Shown here: positions 27,305-35,514 of the stretch, one piece after another | Numbering within the stretch: the stretch's first letter is position 1 | How the letters are laid out: each line of letters starts with the position of its first letter | Assembly (NCBI GenBank): GCA_039105265.1 | Contig: JAPFFF010000011.1 | Span: forward strand, 2,418,001-2,482,000 | Length of the DNA stretch: 64,000 nucleotides | Direction of reading: 5' to 3' | From: Tritrichomonas musculus | Lineage: Eukaryota; Parabasalia; Tritrichomonadida; Tritrichomonadidae | The notes under the pieces: generated by a model | What the model saw: the letters and a program-made list of their open reading frames with translations, nothing else | Database searches by the model: none | Told to the model about the DNA's origin: nothing | Program-made: the position numbers and the translations under genes

Positions 27305-27577
27305 TTTACAGTTGAACCACGTTATGTGAACCGTTGTGTGACGTGATATGTGGCGTGTGACATGAGGTGATGACATGAGGTGGTGACATGAGGTGATGAC
27401 GTGGGTTTTAACGTGAGGTGATAACATGAGTTTAACGTGAGGTGACGTGTTAAGTTTTGACATGAGGTTTCACATTGAAAGTGCTATGATCTAGAAATGT
27501 CAAAAGGTATGGAGTTTCATCTTAAGGGGGGGGGCAGATGATACGTAGTATCAGACGCCACCCTTAGGGTATCTACT
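27305..27577. repeat. Right Polinton terminal inverted repeat
   Basis: Reverse complement of 4931-5199 with a nine-base G run at 27526-27534 (five on the left) and few other differences. It ends ACCCTTAGGGTATCTACT, followed by CCGTT. Confidence 0.92.
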
Positions 27578-27582
27578 CCGTT
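27578..27582. repeat. Target-site duplication CCGTT, right copy
   Basis: Same five bases as 4926-4930. They lie in the recombinase reading frame on both sides. Confidence 0.8.
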
Positions 27583-28073
27583 TTTGAACTTTTTGAAGTC
27601 ATTTGTTAAAGTAAGATTAATAAGATTATTTGATCTAAAATAGTATGAGAGTCCTGTAATATAACTTTGAAGAGTGTTTAATGTTATGTTATTATAAGCT
27701 TGGTATGTGATAAAAACTTTTAATTTGTCGATTGTTATTGGAAATGGATCTTTGTGAAACTTTTCCATTGTGACTTGATATGCGTTTAAACAACTTTGAT
27801 AAGTTCGTTTAGAAGATTCTGCAATGGAATTGTCTGAATATTGCTCGGCTTGATTAAGAAAATCATCAAAATCAGGTTGTAAGTTATCGTTGACTGGTTG
27901 TCTATTATTATTATATGCCATTGGATTTTGAAATGGTGGTTGATTTGGAAACTGAGGTTGATTTTGATTATATATTGCTTGATTCTGAATCTGAAAATTG
28001 ATAAAATTATTGTCCAATTATTTGGAGTTTGTTGGCTATAATTAGTAAAACTAGTGTTATTATTTCCATTCAT
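27578..28073 (-). pseudogene. Tyrosine recombinase, N-terminal part
   Basis: Minus-strand frame from about 28017 to the Polinton edge. An Asn/Gln/Pro-rich disordered start (QNQPQFPNQPPFQNP) is followed by the core-binding helical domain of a tyrosine recombinase (SSKRTYQSCLNAYQVTMEKF, then LNTLQSYITGLSYYFRS and DFKKFKNG). The frame has no ATG of its own. An ATG at 28073 opens another frame with a similar Asn-rich start (MNGNNNTSFTNYSQQ) that runs into the same region, so a small shift near 28010-28020 probably separates the original start from the body. The catalytic part lies beyond the Polinton at 4328-4930. Confidence 0.75.
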
Positions 28074-28146
28074 GTCTTGTTTGTTTGACCAAAGATAAAT
28101 GGTTCAAGATTTTTTTCAGAAAAAGTGATTTTTCAGATCAGAATTG

Positions 28147-28230
28147 ATTCAATTTTTCACTTTTTTGAGGGTATCCGACCAAAATAATTTTTTTTTTTGA
28201 TTTTTTAAGAGGAAGGTTCAAAAAGTGGAC
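28147..28230. repeat. Right terminal inverted repeat of the recombinase element
   Basis: Inverted copy of 4210-4292 containing GAGGGTATCCGACC and ending AAAAAGTGGAC, with small differences in A/T-run lengths. Confidence 0.8.
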
Positions 28231-28250
28231 ACATTTGAGAGATTTGGACA

Positions 28251-28301
28251 TTTCACGTAGCACTTTTTGAGAGCGAAGCTCTCAAAAAGTGCTACGTGAA
28301 A
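28251..28301. repeat. Perfect 24-bp hairpin with GAA loop outside the right end
   Basis: Arms 28251-28274 and 28278-28301 are exact reverse complements around a 3-base loop, and near-pairing continues for about five more bases on each side. The arm core CACTTTTTGAG also occurs in the terminal repeats themselves. Its position mirrors the hairpin at 4143-4208. Confidence 0.85.
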
Positions 28302-29023
28302 TTTCCAAAATTATTTTTATATCTATTATAATTTGCAATTTCTGGCCTCTTGAAATTCCAATCTAATAAAATATAAAATCAATATAAATTCAAATGATAC
28401 AATATTTTAACTCTATAAAATAAATATAGAATTTTAATTATTGATATATATTTAAATTTATAGATATCAATGAAATATTTATGAAGATATTTCTATATTA
28501 AAAAAAGTAAATTGAGAGAAAACCGTTTATTATAAATGGTCGGAATACCTATGGGGCCCCCGAAAAAGTGGGAATCAAAATGCATTTATTGCATAAAATA
28601 CTGTTATTTTTTTGATTTTATTATTAATAATAAATAATGCATTCGTTATAGAAATTAATATAATAATATTTAGTAAACTTGATGGAAAAAGCATCAATAA
28701 TGACAGGTAATGTAAAAAGCTTCTCCTGATTTTTTTTTGAATGGTTGAACCATTGTTAATGGTTTTAAACCATTTATTGCAATATAAATAAAAACTATTA
28801 TGTTATAACTTTATTCTGGCCGACCTAAGTTATACGTAACCGGATTTCTATTGATTTATGTTTATTTATAAATAAAGTTATGAACATCATATAAAAAAAC
28901 AATAAAATTCACATTATTTAAATATATATAAATTTATTTAATTTTTCATTTTAAATTTTGTTTAAGTTTTTGTCATATTTTTCAATAATAAGAAATTTTA
29001 TAAATATTTAAAAATAGAAAATA
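28302..29023. other. AT-rich spacer with an inverted GC block and upstream region of the next gene
   Basis: No gene. TGGGGCCCCCGAAAAAG at 28552-28568 is the inverted counterpart of 4171-4187. Toward 29023 the sequence is A/T-rich. TCATATTT near 28972 is an initiator-like candidate for the following gene, but weak. Confidence 0.5.
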
Positions 29024-32000
29024 ATGTCAAATTCAGAAAATCAAAACAAACAAAAGATTGCAATGAATGGTGATGAAGAGGAGGAAGAAGAAGAAATGGA
29101 AGATCCATTGAAGAATTTCAATTTTGTAACAGATTCAGTACCAGATATTCCTATGTTCACATTTGGTAAATATTTTGAAAAACGATGCGATTCAGAGCAA
29201 GAATTTCGTAAAACAATTAATTCTGTTGAAGAAAACGGGAACGAGTTATTATATCTTTTCCAAGAAGAACCAAACAAAGAAGAAGCTAAACGAAGCTTAA
29301 AAGAATTAATTGAAAAATTACGAAACACCACCAAAGAACTTCTTTCCACATTCCAAATTCCAAATAAAAGATTAATTATTCAAAGTTTTTATGAACACGT
29401 CAAATTAAAAGAATGTCAAGAACTCATTGAACGTGAATTTTATCCCATTGTTAAAACGATTCCCAATGAAATTCCAACCACAGACGAATTTGATTCAAGT
29501 TCACTTTTTGGAGATTTTGATCCAAACAAGACAGATGGTAATATTGATTTTGACACATTTAAACCGATTGAACCACCAGAAGAACTTGATCAAAAATATG
29601 AACATAAAGAACGACTTCCAGAGTATGATAAATATGTTTCAGTTGTCAACACTATTATTTCCATTAACACATTAAATAAATTCAAAGACAAATATGAAAA
29701 GAATGATTCCGAATATAGCAAACAAGAAGAAGTTCTCACCAAAGAAGCACTTTCTAAACTTGACGATACTAAAGTTCAATCAGCTCGTAAACAATTACGA
29801 AAAATAATCAAATCTCGAATGAAAGAACAAAGCACACCTGATGATTCTACTGACACCTCTGAATCTGTCAACAAGTTAATCAACAAACTCAAGAAAGATA
29901 AATCACGACTTATGAAAGAAAACAATAAATTAAGTCAACAAGTAATTGAACTTGAAAAATACAAACAAGAATTGGATGACTTGAGAGATAAAGATGCAAA
30001 CAAAATTTATCAACTCGAAAATAAAATAGATCATATCGAGAAACTATATAATAAATCCAAAGATGATATTAAACGATTAAAGGAATCACTGAAAAAACTT
30101 AAAGAATATCCAATAAAAGTTGATGAGCTTAATTTACAACTTGCAGAAAAAGAAAGAGTGATAAACGAATTAACTAACGAGATAAATGAATTAAAAATAA
30201 TACCTAATAAGGGAGAGGAAGAAGAAGAAATGGAAGATCCATTGAAGAATTTCAATTTTGTAACAGATTCAGTACCAGATATTCCTATGTTCACATTTGG
30301 TAAATATTTTGAAAAACGATGCGATTCAGAGCAAGAATTTCGTAAAACAATTAATTCTGTTGAAGAAAACGGGAACGAGTTATTATATCTTTTCCAAGAA
30401 GAACCAAACAAAGAAGAAGCTAAACGAAGCTTAAAAGAATTAATTGAAAAATTACGAAACACCACCAAAGAACTTCTTTCCACATTCCAAATTCCAAATA
30501 AAAGATTAATTATTCAAAGTTTTTATGAACACGTCAAATTAAAAGAATGTCAAGAACTCATTGAACGTGAATTTTATCCCATTGTTAAAACGATTCCCAA
30601 TGAAATTCCAACCACAGACGAATTTGATTCAAGTTCACTTTTTGGAGATTTTGATCCAAACAAGACAGATGGTAATATTGATTTTGACACATTTAAACCG
30701 ATTGAACCACCAGAAGAACTTGATCAAAAATATGAACATAAAGAACGACTTCCAGAGTATGATAAATATGTTTCAGTTGTCAACACTATTATTTCCATTA
30801 ACACATTAAATAAATTCAAAGACAAATATGAAAAGAATGATTCCGAATATAGCAAACAAGAAGAAGTTCTCACCAAAGAAGCACTTTCTAAACTTGACGA
30901 TACTAAAGTTCAATCAGCTCGTAAACAATTACGAAAAATAATCAAATCTCGAATGAAAGAACAAAGCACACCTGATGATTCTACTGACACCTCTGAATCT
31001 GTCAACAAGTTAATCAACAAACTCAAGAAAGATAAATCACGACTTATGAAAGAAAATGGGGAACTGAGTCAAAAAATAACCGAATTAAGCGCTTCCAAAG
31101 AGGAAGATGCAAACACTATTTATAAACTCCAAAACGAAAGAGAAATGTTTAAAGATAAATATGTCAAAGCAAAAGAAGAACTTAAAAAATATAAGAATGA
31201 ACCAAAAGGAATAGAAGATCAACTATCCAAAGCTTACCAAGAAATGGAGGAATTACAGAGCCAACTATTAAGCAAATCCCAAGAAGTAGAGGAATTACAA
31301 AGCCAACTATTAAGCAAATCTCAAGAAGTAGAGGAATTACAAAACCAAATATCAGATAATGACAACAAAATAAATAAACTCAAGAGCCAATCAGAAATTC
31401 AAATCAAAGAAATAAGCGAATTAAAGGCTTCGAACAATGAATTAACAACGAAAATTCAATCAATTGAAGAAGAAATGGGAGATCCATTGAAGAATTTCAA
31501 TTTTGTAACAGATTCAGTACCAGATATTCCTATGTTCACATTTGGTAAATATTTTGAAAAACGATGCGATTCAGAGCAAGAATTTCGTAAAACAATTAAT
31601 TCTGTTGAAGAAAACGGGAACGAGTTATTATATCTTTTCCAAGAAGAACCAAACAAAGAAGAAGCTAAACGAAGCTTAAAAGAATTAATTGAAAAATTAC
31701 GAAACACCACCAAAGAACTTCTTTCCACATTCCAAATTCCAAATAAAAGATTAATTATTCAAAGTTTTTATGAACACGTCAAATTAAAAGAATGTCAAGA
31801 ACTCATTGAACGTGAATTTTATCCCATTGTTAAAACGATTCCCAATGAAATTCCAACCACAGACGAATTTGATTCAAGTTCACTTTTTGGAGATTTTGAT
31901 CCAAACAAGACAGATGGTAATATTGATTTTGACACATTTAAACCGATTGAACCACCAGAAGAACTTGATCAAAAATATGAACATAAAGAACGACTTCCAG

Positions 32001-34156
32001 AGTATGATAAATATGTTTCAGTTGTCAACACTATTATTTCCATTAACACATTAAATAAATTCAAAGACAAATATGAAAAGAATGATTCCGAATATAGCAA
32101 ACAAGAAGAAGTTCTCACCAAAGAAGCACTTTCTAAACTTGACGATACTAAAGTTCAATCAGCTCGTAAACAATTACGAAAAATAATCAGTTCTAAGCCA
32201 GATCCAAAAATTCTATTTGAAATTCAAAATCTCAGAAATAAAGTTAAGACTTTAGAAGAATTAGACGATAAAAGTACTGAATTGACAAGTAAGAAGACAG
32301 AATTAACTAAAACAATTAACTTACTAACAACTAAACAACAAGAATTAACTAACACAATTAACTTACTAACAACTAAACAACAAGAATTAACTAACACAAT
32401 TAACTTACTAACAACTAAACAAAAGGAATTAAATGATGCAAATGATGATATCACAAAAGCAAGTGATGTTTTAACCAATAAACTAAAGGAAATCACAAAC
32501 GCAAGTGAAGAATTGAATAAAAAGAATAAGGAACTTACAGATATAAGTACAAAATTAAAAAGTACAAAAGGTGAATTGACAGAAGTTATTAACATATTAT
32601 CAGATGCTAGAAAAGGACATGAAAACACTGTTAACCACCTAGACGGTCAATCTGGTGTTGCAAGTGAAAATCAAAAAATAATTGATCTCAAAAGTGAAAA
32701 CAATGAACTGAAAAAAGAGATTGAAACACTCAATATTAAAGTAACTGATTTAAATTCACAAATAAACAAACTACAAATTAATGGCCCAAATATCATAAGC
32801 CGCGACTTTACATTATCACCTGAAGATATAAAATCTCATGAACAAGAACAAATCATTCAGTTAACAAAGACGAATTCGGCATTAACAGAACAGCTTAAAC
32901 TTGTTCAACAAAAAAACTATGAATTACAAGAGAGTTATAAAAGTTTTTCAGCTCAAAATCAACCCAACAATCAACGTATTGCACAACTTGAACAAGAAAA
33001 TCAAGAGTTGAGACAAACAATTCAAAATCAACCCAACAATCAAATTCTTGCACAACTTAAACAAGAAAATCAAGAGCTGAGACAAACAATTCAAAATCAA
33101 CCCAACAATCAAATTCTTGCACAACTTAAACAAGAAAATCAAGAGCTGATACAAACAATTCAAAATCAACCCAACAATCAAATTCTTGCACAACTTAAAC
33201 AAGAAAATCAAGAGCTGAGACAAACAATTCAAAATCAACCCAACAATCAAGTTCTTGCACAACTTAAACAAGAAAATCAAGAGCTGAGACAAACAATTCA
33301 AAATCAACCCAACAATCAAATTCTTGCACAACTTAAACAAGAAAATCAAGAGTTGAGACAAACAATTCAAAATCAACCCAACAATCAAGTTCTTGCACAA
33401 CTTAAACAAGAAAATCAAGAGTTGAGACAAACAATTCAAAATCAACCCAACAATCAAATTCTTGCACAACTTAAACAAGAAAATCAAGAGCTGATACAAA
33501 CAATTCAAAATCAACCCAACAATCAAATTCTTGCACAACTTAAACAAGAAAATCAAGAGCTGAGACAAACAATTCAAAATCAACCCAACAATCAAATTCT
33601 TGCACAACTTAAACAAGAAAATCAAGAGCTGAGACAAACAATTCAAAATCAACCCAACAATCAACGTATTGCACAACTTGAACAAGAAAATCAAGAGCTG
33701 ATACAAACAATTCAAAATCAACCCAACAATCAAATTCTTGCACAACTTAAACAAGAAAATCAAGAGTTGAGACAAACAATTCAAAATCAACCCAACAATC
33801 AAGTTCTTGCACAACTTAAACAAGAAAATCAAGAGTTGAGACAACCAATTCAACGCCAAAAAAATCAAATTGACAACATGAGAAGACATACAAATCATGT
33901 TAATCCACAAAATATGCCAGGAATGCCCAAGAACGTACCACCCAAAACAACATCAAATAATGTACAACATCAACGACAAAATAAACCTAATAACAATGTA
34001 TCACAACTAGAACAACATTTGAATAATCCTCATCAGCAGCAAACCAATGAAAGATTCGACGGCTTTAGTCGTGAAGATCTAATTCGCCACATTATACACT
34101 TAGAGAATCAGGTGGCATCCCTAGAATCAAGGCATTCTTGCTGCATCATTGAATAA
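29024..34156 (+). CDS. Giant modular coiled-coil protein, 1710 aa, host gene
   Basis: I do not recognise a family. A ~240-280 residue module starting near EDPLKNFNFVTDSVPDI occurs three times (from residues ~24, ~402 and ~820). It looks helical with a short acidic FGDFDP loop and is essentially identical between copies. Between and after the modules are coiled coils (LINKLKKDKSRLMKEN, EELQSQLLSKSQEVEE, TINLLTTKQQEL repeats). Residues ~1312-1609 are 13 copies of a 23-residue heptad-like repeat (NQPNNQILAQLKQENQEL). The last residues are SCCIIE, where CIIE could be a CaaX prenylation box. A long scaffold or tether, perhaps membrane-anchored at its C-terminus, is inferred. The ATG at 29024 is the first in frame. 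Confidence 0.85.
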   Translation: MSNSENQNKQKIAMNGDEEEEEEEMEDPLKNFNFVTDSVPDIPMFTFGKYFEKRCDSEQEFRKTINSVEENGNELLYLFQEEPNKEEAKRSLKELIEKLRNTTKELLSTFQIPNKRLIIQSFYEHVKLKECQELIEREFYPIVKTIPNEIPTTDEFDSSSLFGDFDPNKTDGNIDFDTFKPIEPPEELDQKYEHKERLPEYDKYVSVVNTIISINTLNKFKDKYEKNDSEYSKQEEVLTKEALSKLDDTKVQSARKQLRKIIKSRMKEQSTPDDSTDTSESVNKLINKLKKDKSRLMKENNKLSQQVIELEKYKQELDDLRDKDANKIYQLENKIDHIEKLYNKSKDDIKRLKESLKKLKEYPIKVDELNLQLAEKERVINELTNEINELKIIPNKGEEEEEMEDPLKNFNFVTDSVPDIPMFTFGKYFEKRCDSEQEFRKTINSVEENGNELLYLFQEEPNKEEAKRSLKELIEKLRNTTKELLSTFQIPNKRLIIQSFYEHVKLKECQELIEREFYPIVKTIPNEIPTTDEFDSSSLFGDFDPNKTDGNIDFDTFKPIEPPEELDQKYEHKERLPEYDKYVSVVNTIISINTLNKFKDKYEKNDSEYSKQEEVLTKEALSKLDDTKVQSARKQLRKIIKSRMKEQSTPDDSTDTSESVNKLINKLKKDKSRLMKENGELSQKITELSASKEEDANTIYKLQNEREMFKDKYVKAKEELKKYKNEPKGIEDQLSKAYQEMEELQSQLLSKSQEVEELQSQLLSKSQEVEELQNQISDNDNKINKLKSQSEIQIKEISELKASNNELTTKIQSIEEEMGDPLKNFNFVTDSVPDIPMFTFGKYFEKRCDSEQEFRKTINSVEENGNELLYLFQEEPNKEEAKRSLKELIEKLRNTTKELLSTFQIPNKRLIIQSFYEHVKLKECQELIEREFYPIVKTIPNEIPTTDEFDSSSLFGDFDPNKTDGNIDFDTFKPIEPPEELDQKYEHKERLPEYDKYVSVVNTIISINTLNKFKDKYEKNDSEYSKQEEVLTKEALSKLDDTKVQSARKQLRKIISSKPDPKILFEIQNLRNKVKTLEELDDKSTELTSKKTELTKTINLLTTKQQELTNTINLLTTKQQELTNTINLLTTKQKELNDANDDITKASDVLTNKLKEITNASEELNKKNKELTDISTKLKSTKGELTEVINILSDARKGHENTVNHLDGQSGVASENQKIIDLKSENNELKKEIETLNIKVTDLNSQINKLQINGPNIISRDFTLSPEDIKSHEQEQIIQLTKTNSALTEQLKLVQQKNYELQESYKSFSAQNQPNNQRIAQLEQENQELRQTIQNQPNNQILAQLKQENQELRQTIQNQPNNQILAQLKQENQELIQTIQNQPNNQILAQLKQENQELRQTIQNQPNNQVLAQLKQENQELRQTIQNQPNNQILAQLKQENQELRQTIQNQPNNQVLAQLKQENQELRQTIQNQPNNQILAQLKQENQELIQTIQNQPNNQILAQLKQENQELRQTIQNQPNNQILAQLKQENQELRQTIQNQPNNQRIAQLEQENQELIQTIQNQPNNQILAQLKQENQELRQTIQNQPNNQVLAQLKQENQELRQPIQRQKNQIDNMRRHTNHVNPQNMPGMPKNVPPKTTSNNVQHQRQNKPNNNVSQLEQHLNNPHQQQTNERFDGFSREDLIRHIIHLENQVASLESRHSCCIIE
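29081..29922 (+). repeat. Coding module, copy 1 (842 bp)
   Basis: Identical as far as I can compare with copy 2 at an offset of 1134 bases. Its first ~730 bases also match copy 3. Confidence 0.85.
30215..31056 (+). repeat. Coding module, copy 2 (842 bp)
   Basis: Offset 1134 from copy 1 and 1245 from copy 3. The downstream linker to copy 3 is a different coiled coil. Confidence 0.85.
31481..32189 (+). repeat. Coding module, copy 3 (~709 bp)
   Basis: Shares the core with copies 1 and 2, but ends earlier, switching to new sequence after the AATAATCA triplets. Confidence 0.85.
32956..33852 (+). repeat. 69-bp tandem repeat, 13 copies, in frame
   Basis: Each unit encodes 23 residues of the type NQPNNQILAQLKQENQELRQ. 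Variants differ at single positions (RIAQLEQ, VLAQ, ELIQ). A long open frame on the opposite strand is a shadow of this array. Confidence 0.92.
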
Positions 34157-34394
34157 CATATATATATTGCAAATATTTATAAAAATTTGTATAATTCAAT
34201 CAGCAAATCTGAGTATCTTTAATATTTTTTATTAACTAAAATAATAATAATAATAATAAATATTTAGATGTTTTTTTTTCAGAATCGAATTTTCAATAGT
34301 TGACAACGTCAACAGAAATTTTCATTGCTTTTCACATACAAAATTGAATCGATTTATATTGAAATCCAATCAACGGAATAAAAATTGAATCAAA

Positions 34395-35330
34395 ATGTTT
34401 TTTACTCTCTTCTTTGCACATACTTTAAGCTGGTCTCCGCAAATGCTTTCCATAGCATTTGAAATTGGAATGCGCCATCAAACTGCAGAATTTCGTTCCC
34501 GTATGTTGAATGCTTTTAGAATTTCTGGCGATGACTTTACTCGCGCAGCTGAAGGAATTCAATGGCTTTACACAGTTGAAAAACCACCATATAACATTCC
34601 TTCTTTTGATCATTGGCATTTCGACTATTATGTTTACAACCCAGAAAATTTATCAAAAGTTGCCCAACATACCTATACTGATTGCCTCTACTATGATATA
34701 ACACAAACACAATACAAACTTTTCAATAAAGATTCAAGCAGAGTTTGGCCTTTTTCATTCAACTTGAAAATGTATTTAACTTTAATTTGTGATACACATT
34801 CAATTTTCCACGCAAATGAGCTCTTTTCAAAGCAATTTCCTGATGGCGATGATCATGGAAGAAAGTTTACTGTGAAGCATAATGGAAAAGATACTTCTTT
34901 ATATGATTTTTGGGAATCAGGATGTGGTGAATTTAAAGATATTAATTGGAATTCTGTAAATAGTACAGCAGATCAAATATTAAAAGAATATCCAAAAAAT
35001 TATTATGATGGCAAAATTGATATCCCTTGGTCCAGCGTTATGTCCGCAACACGATCATCCACAATTAAATATGGATATTCATCTTTGAAAATTCAAGACT
35101 CGCTTTCAGAAAATTATATTAAGCAATGTAAACAAATCACTCACCAACAAATCGCGAGAGCAGGTTATGCAATTCAAGTATCATTAGATAGAATTGCGAT
35201 TGATAATTATATACTTCCAAAAATGACAATTGAAGGACGAAAATCCGAAGCTTATGCTTGGAGCTTAATGGCAATTTTATTACCAGCAACAATTGCTGCC
35301 ATAATTAGGAGGTTCTGTGGGTCAAACTAA
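34395..35330 (+). CDS. S1/P1 nuclease-like protein, 311 aa, with changed metal-ligand positions
   Basis: A short hydrophobic signal (MFFTLFFAHTLS) ends just before Trp13, which fits class I nucleases, whose mature protein starts with a zinc-binding Trp. Blocks in family order are HWHFDYY (73-79), TLICDTHSIFH (129-139, where the family usually has HxxGDxHQPLH), DGDDHGRKF (150-158) and SLYDFWESG (168-176, usually NLHxxWD). A C-terminal hydrophobic helix (~284-303) followed by RRFCGSN suggests membrane anchoring. Family members cut single-stranded DNA and RNA with three zinc ions, often secreted. Here some ligand positions differ (Thr129 for His, Tyr170 for His), so activity may be altered or lost. 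The ATG at 34395 follows GAATCAAA, an initiator-like context. Confidence 0.75.
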   Translation: MFFTLFFAHTLSWSPQMLSIAFEIGMRHQTAEFRSRMLNAFRISGDDFTRAAEGIQWLYTVEKPPYNIPSFDHWHFDYYVYNPENLSKVAQHTYTDCLYYDITQTQYKLFNKDSSRVWPFSFNLKMYLTLICDTHSIFHANELFSKQFPDGDDHGRKFTVKHNGKDTSLYDFWESGCGEFKDINWNSVNSTADQILKEYPKNYYDGKIDIPWSSVMSATRSSTIKYGYSSLKIQDSLSENYIKQCKQITHQQIARAGYAIQVSLDRIAIDNYILPKMTIEGRKSEAYAWSLMAILLPATIAAIIRRFCGSN

Positions 35331-35420
35331 TAATTAGATTTATTTTTTAATTTTTTTTAAAAACATATTTGATCTTAATAATGACCATTTTTTATTTAAA
35401 AATAAAAATGGAAGTACATA

Positions 35421-35422
<2 letters not shown>

Positions 35423-35453
<31 letters not shown>
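35423..35453. repeat. 31-base A homopolymer
   Basis: An uninterrupted A run between the stop of the nuclease-like gene and the convergent membrane-protein gene. It could equally be an assembly-sensitive tract. Confidence 0.9.
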
Positions 35454-35455
<2 letters not shown>

Positions 35456-35514
35456 ATAAAAAGCAAATCAATAATATCTAATATTTAACATTACACTTAA
35501 ATTAATCATATAAA

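Larger units (their letters stand above)
4931..27577. mobile_element. Polinton/Maverick element, ~22.6 kb, nearly whole
   Basis: The ends are inverted repeats of ~270 bases beginning AGTAGATACCC, flanked by CCGTT duplications. Between them lie the marker genes of the family: protein-primed DNA polymerase B, retroviral-type integrase, FtsK/HerA-type packaging ATPase, a double-jelly-roll major capsid region and candidate minor capsid proteins. Polymerase, HNH, AT-hook and the giant fibre-like gene run on the plus strand. One candidate minor capsid gene lies between them on the minus strand, and the capsid, packaging and integrase block runs on the minus strand at the right. I do not recognise an adenain-type maturation protease. 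Gene content matches trichomonad Polintons. The element looks almost whole, with about one break in the capsid region. The near-identical terminal repeats indicate a recent insertion. Confidence 0.95.
4210..28230 (-). mobile_element. Tyrosine-recombinase DNA transposon (Crypton-like), split by a Polinton
   Basis: Imperfect inverted repeats of ~83 bases (4210-4292 and 28147-28230) bound a single-gene element. Its tyrosine recombinase is on the minus strand. Without the inserted Polinton (4931-27577) and one copy of the 5-bp duplication the element would be about 1.37 kb. The recombinase has R, HxxR, H/W and Y signatures, so the family is a tyrosine-recombinase transposon. The reading frames on either side of the Polinton meet at the duplicated CCGTT, which proves nesting. 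GC blocks at 4171-4187 and 28552-28568 are inverted relative to each other and may mark a wider outer boundary. Tyrosine recombinases normally leave no long target duplication, and I see none. Confidence 0.75.

Noticed and set aside
32948-33910. 320-codon frame opposite the 69-bp repeats
   Set aside because: Shadow of the tandem array on the other strand, with a perfectly periodic hydrophobic sequence.
35423-35453. A retroposed poly(A) tail
   Set aside because: The A run is not preceded by an inserted gene copy, and no target duplication is visible; it is treated as a simple homopolymer.
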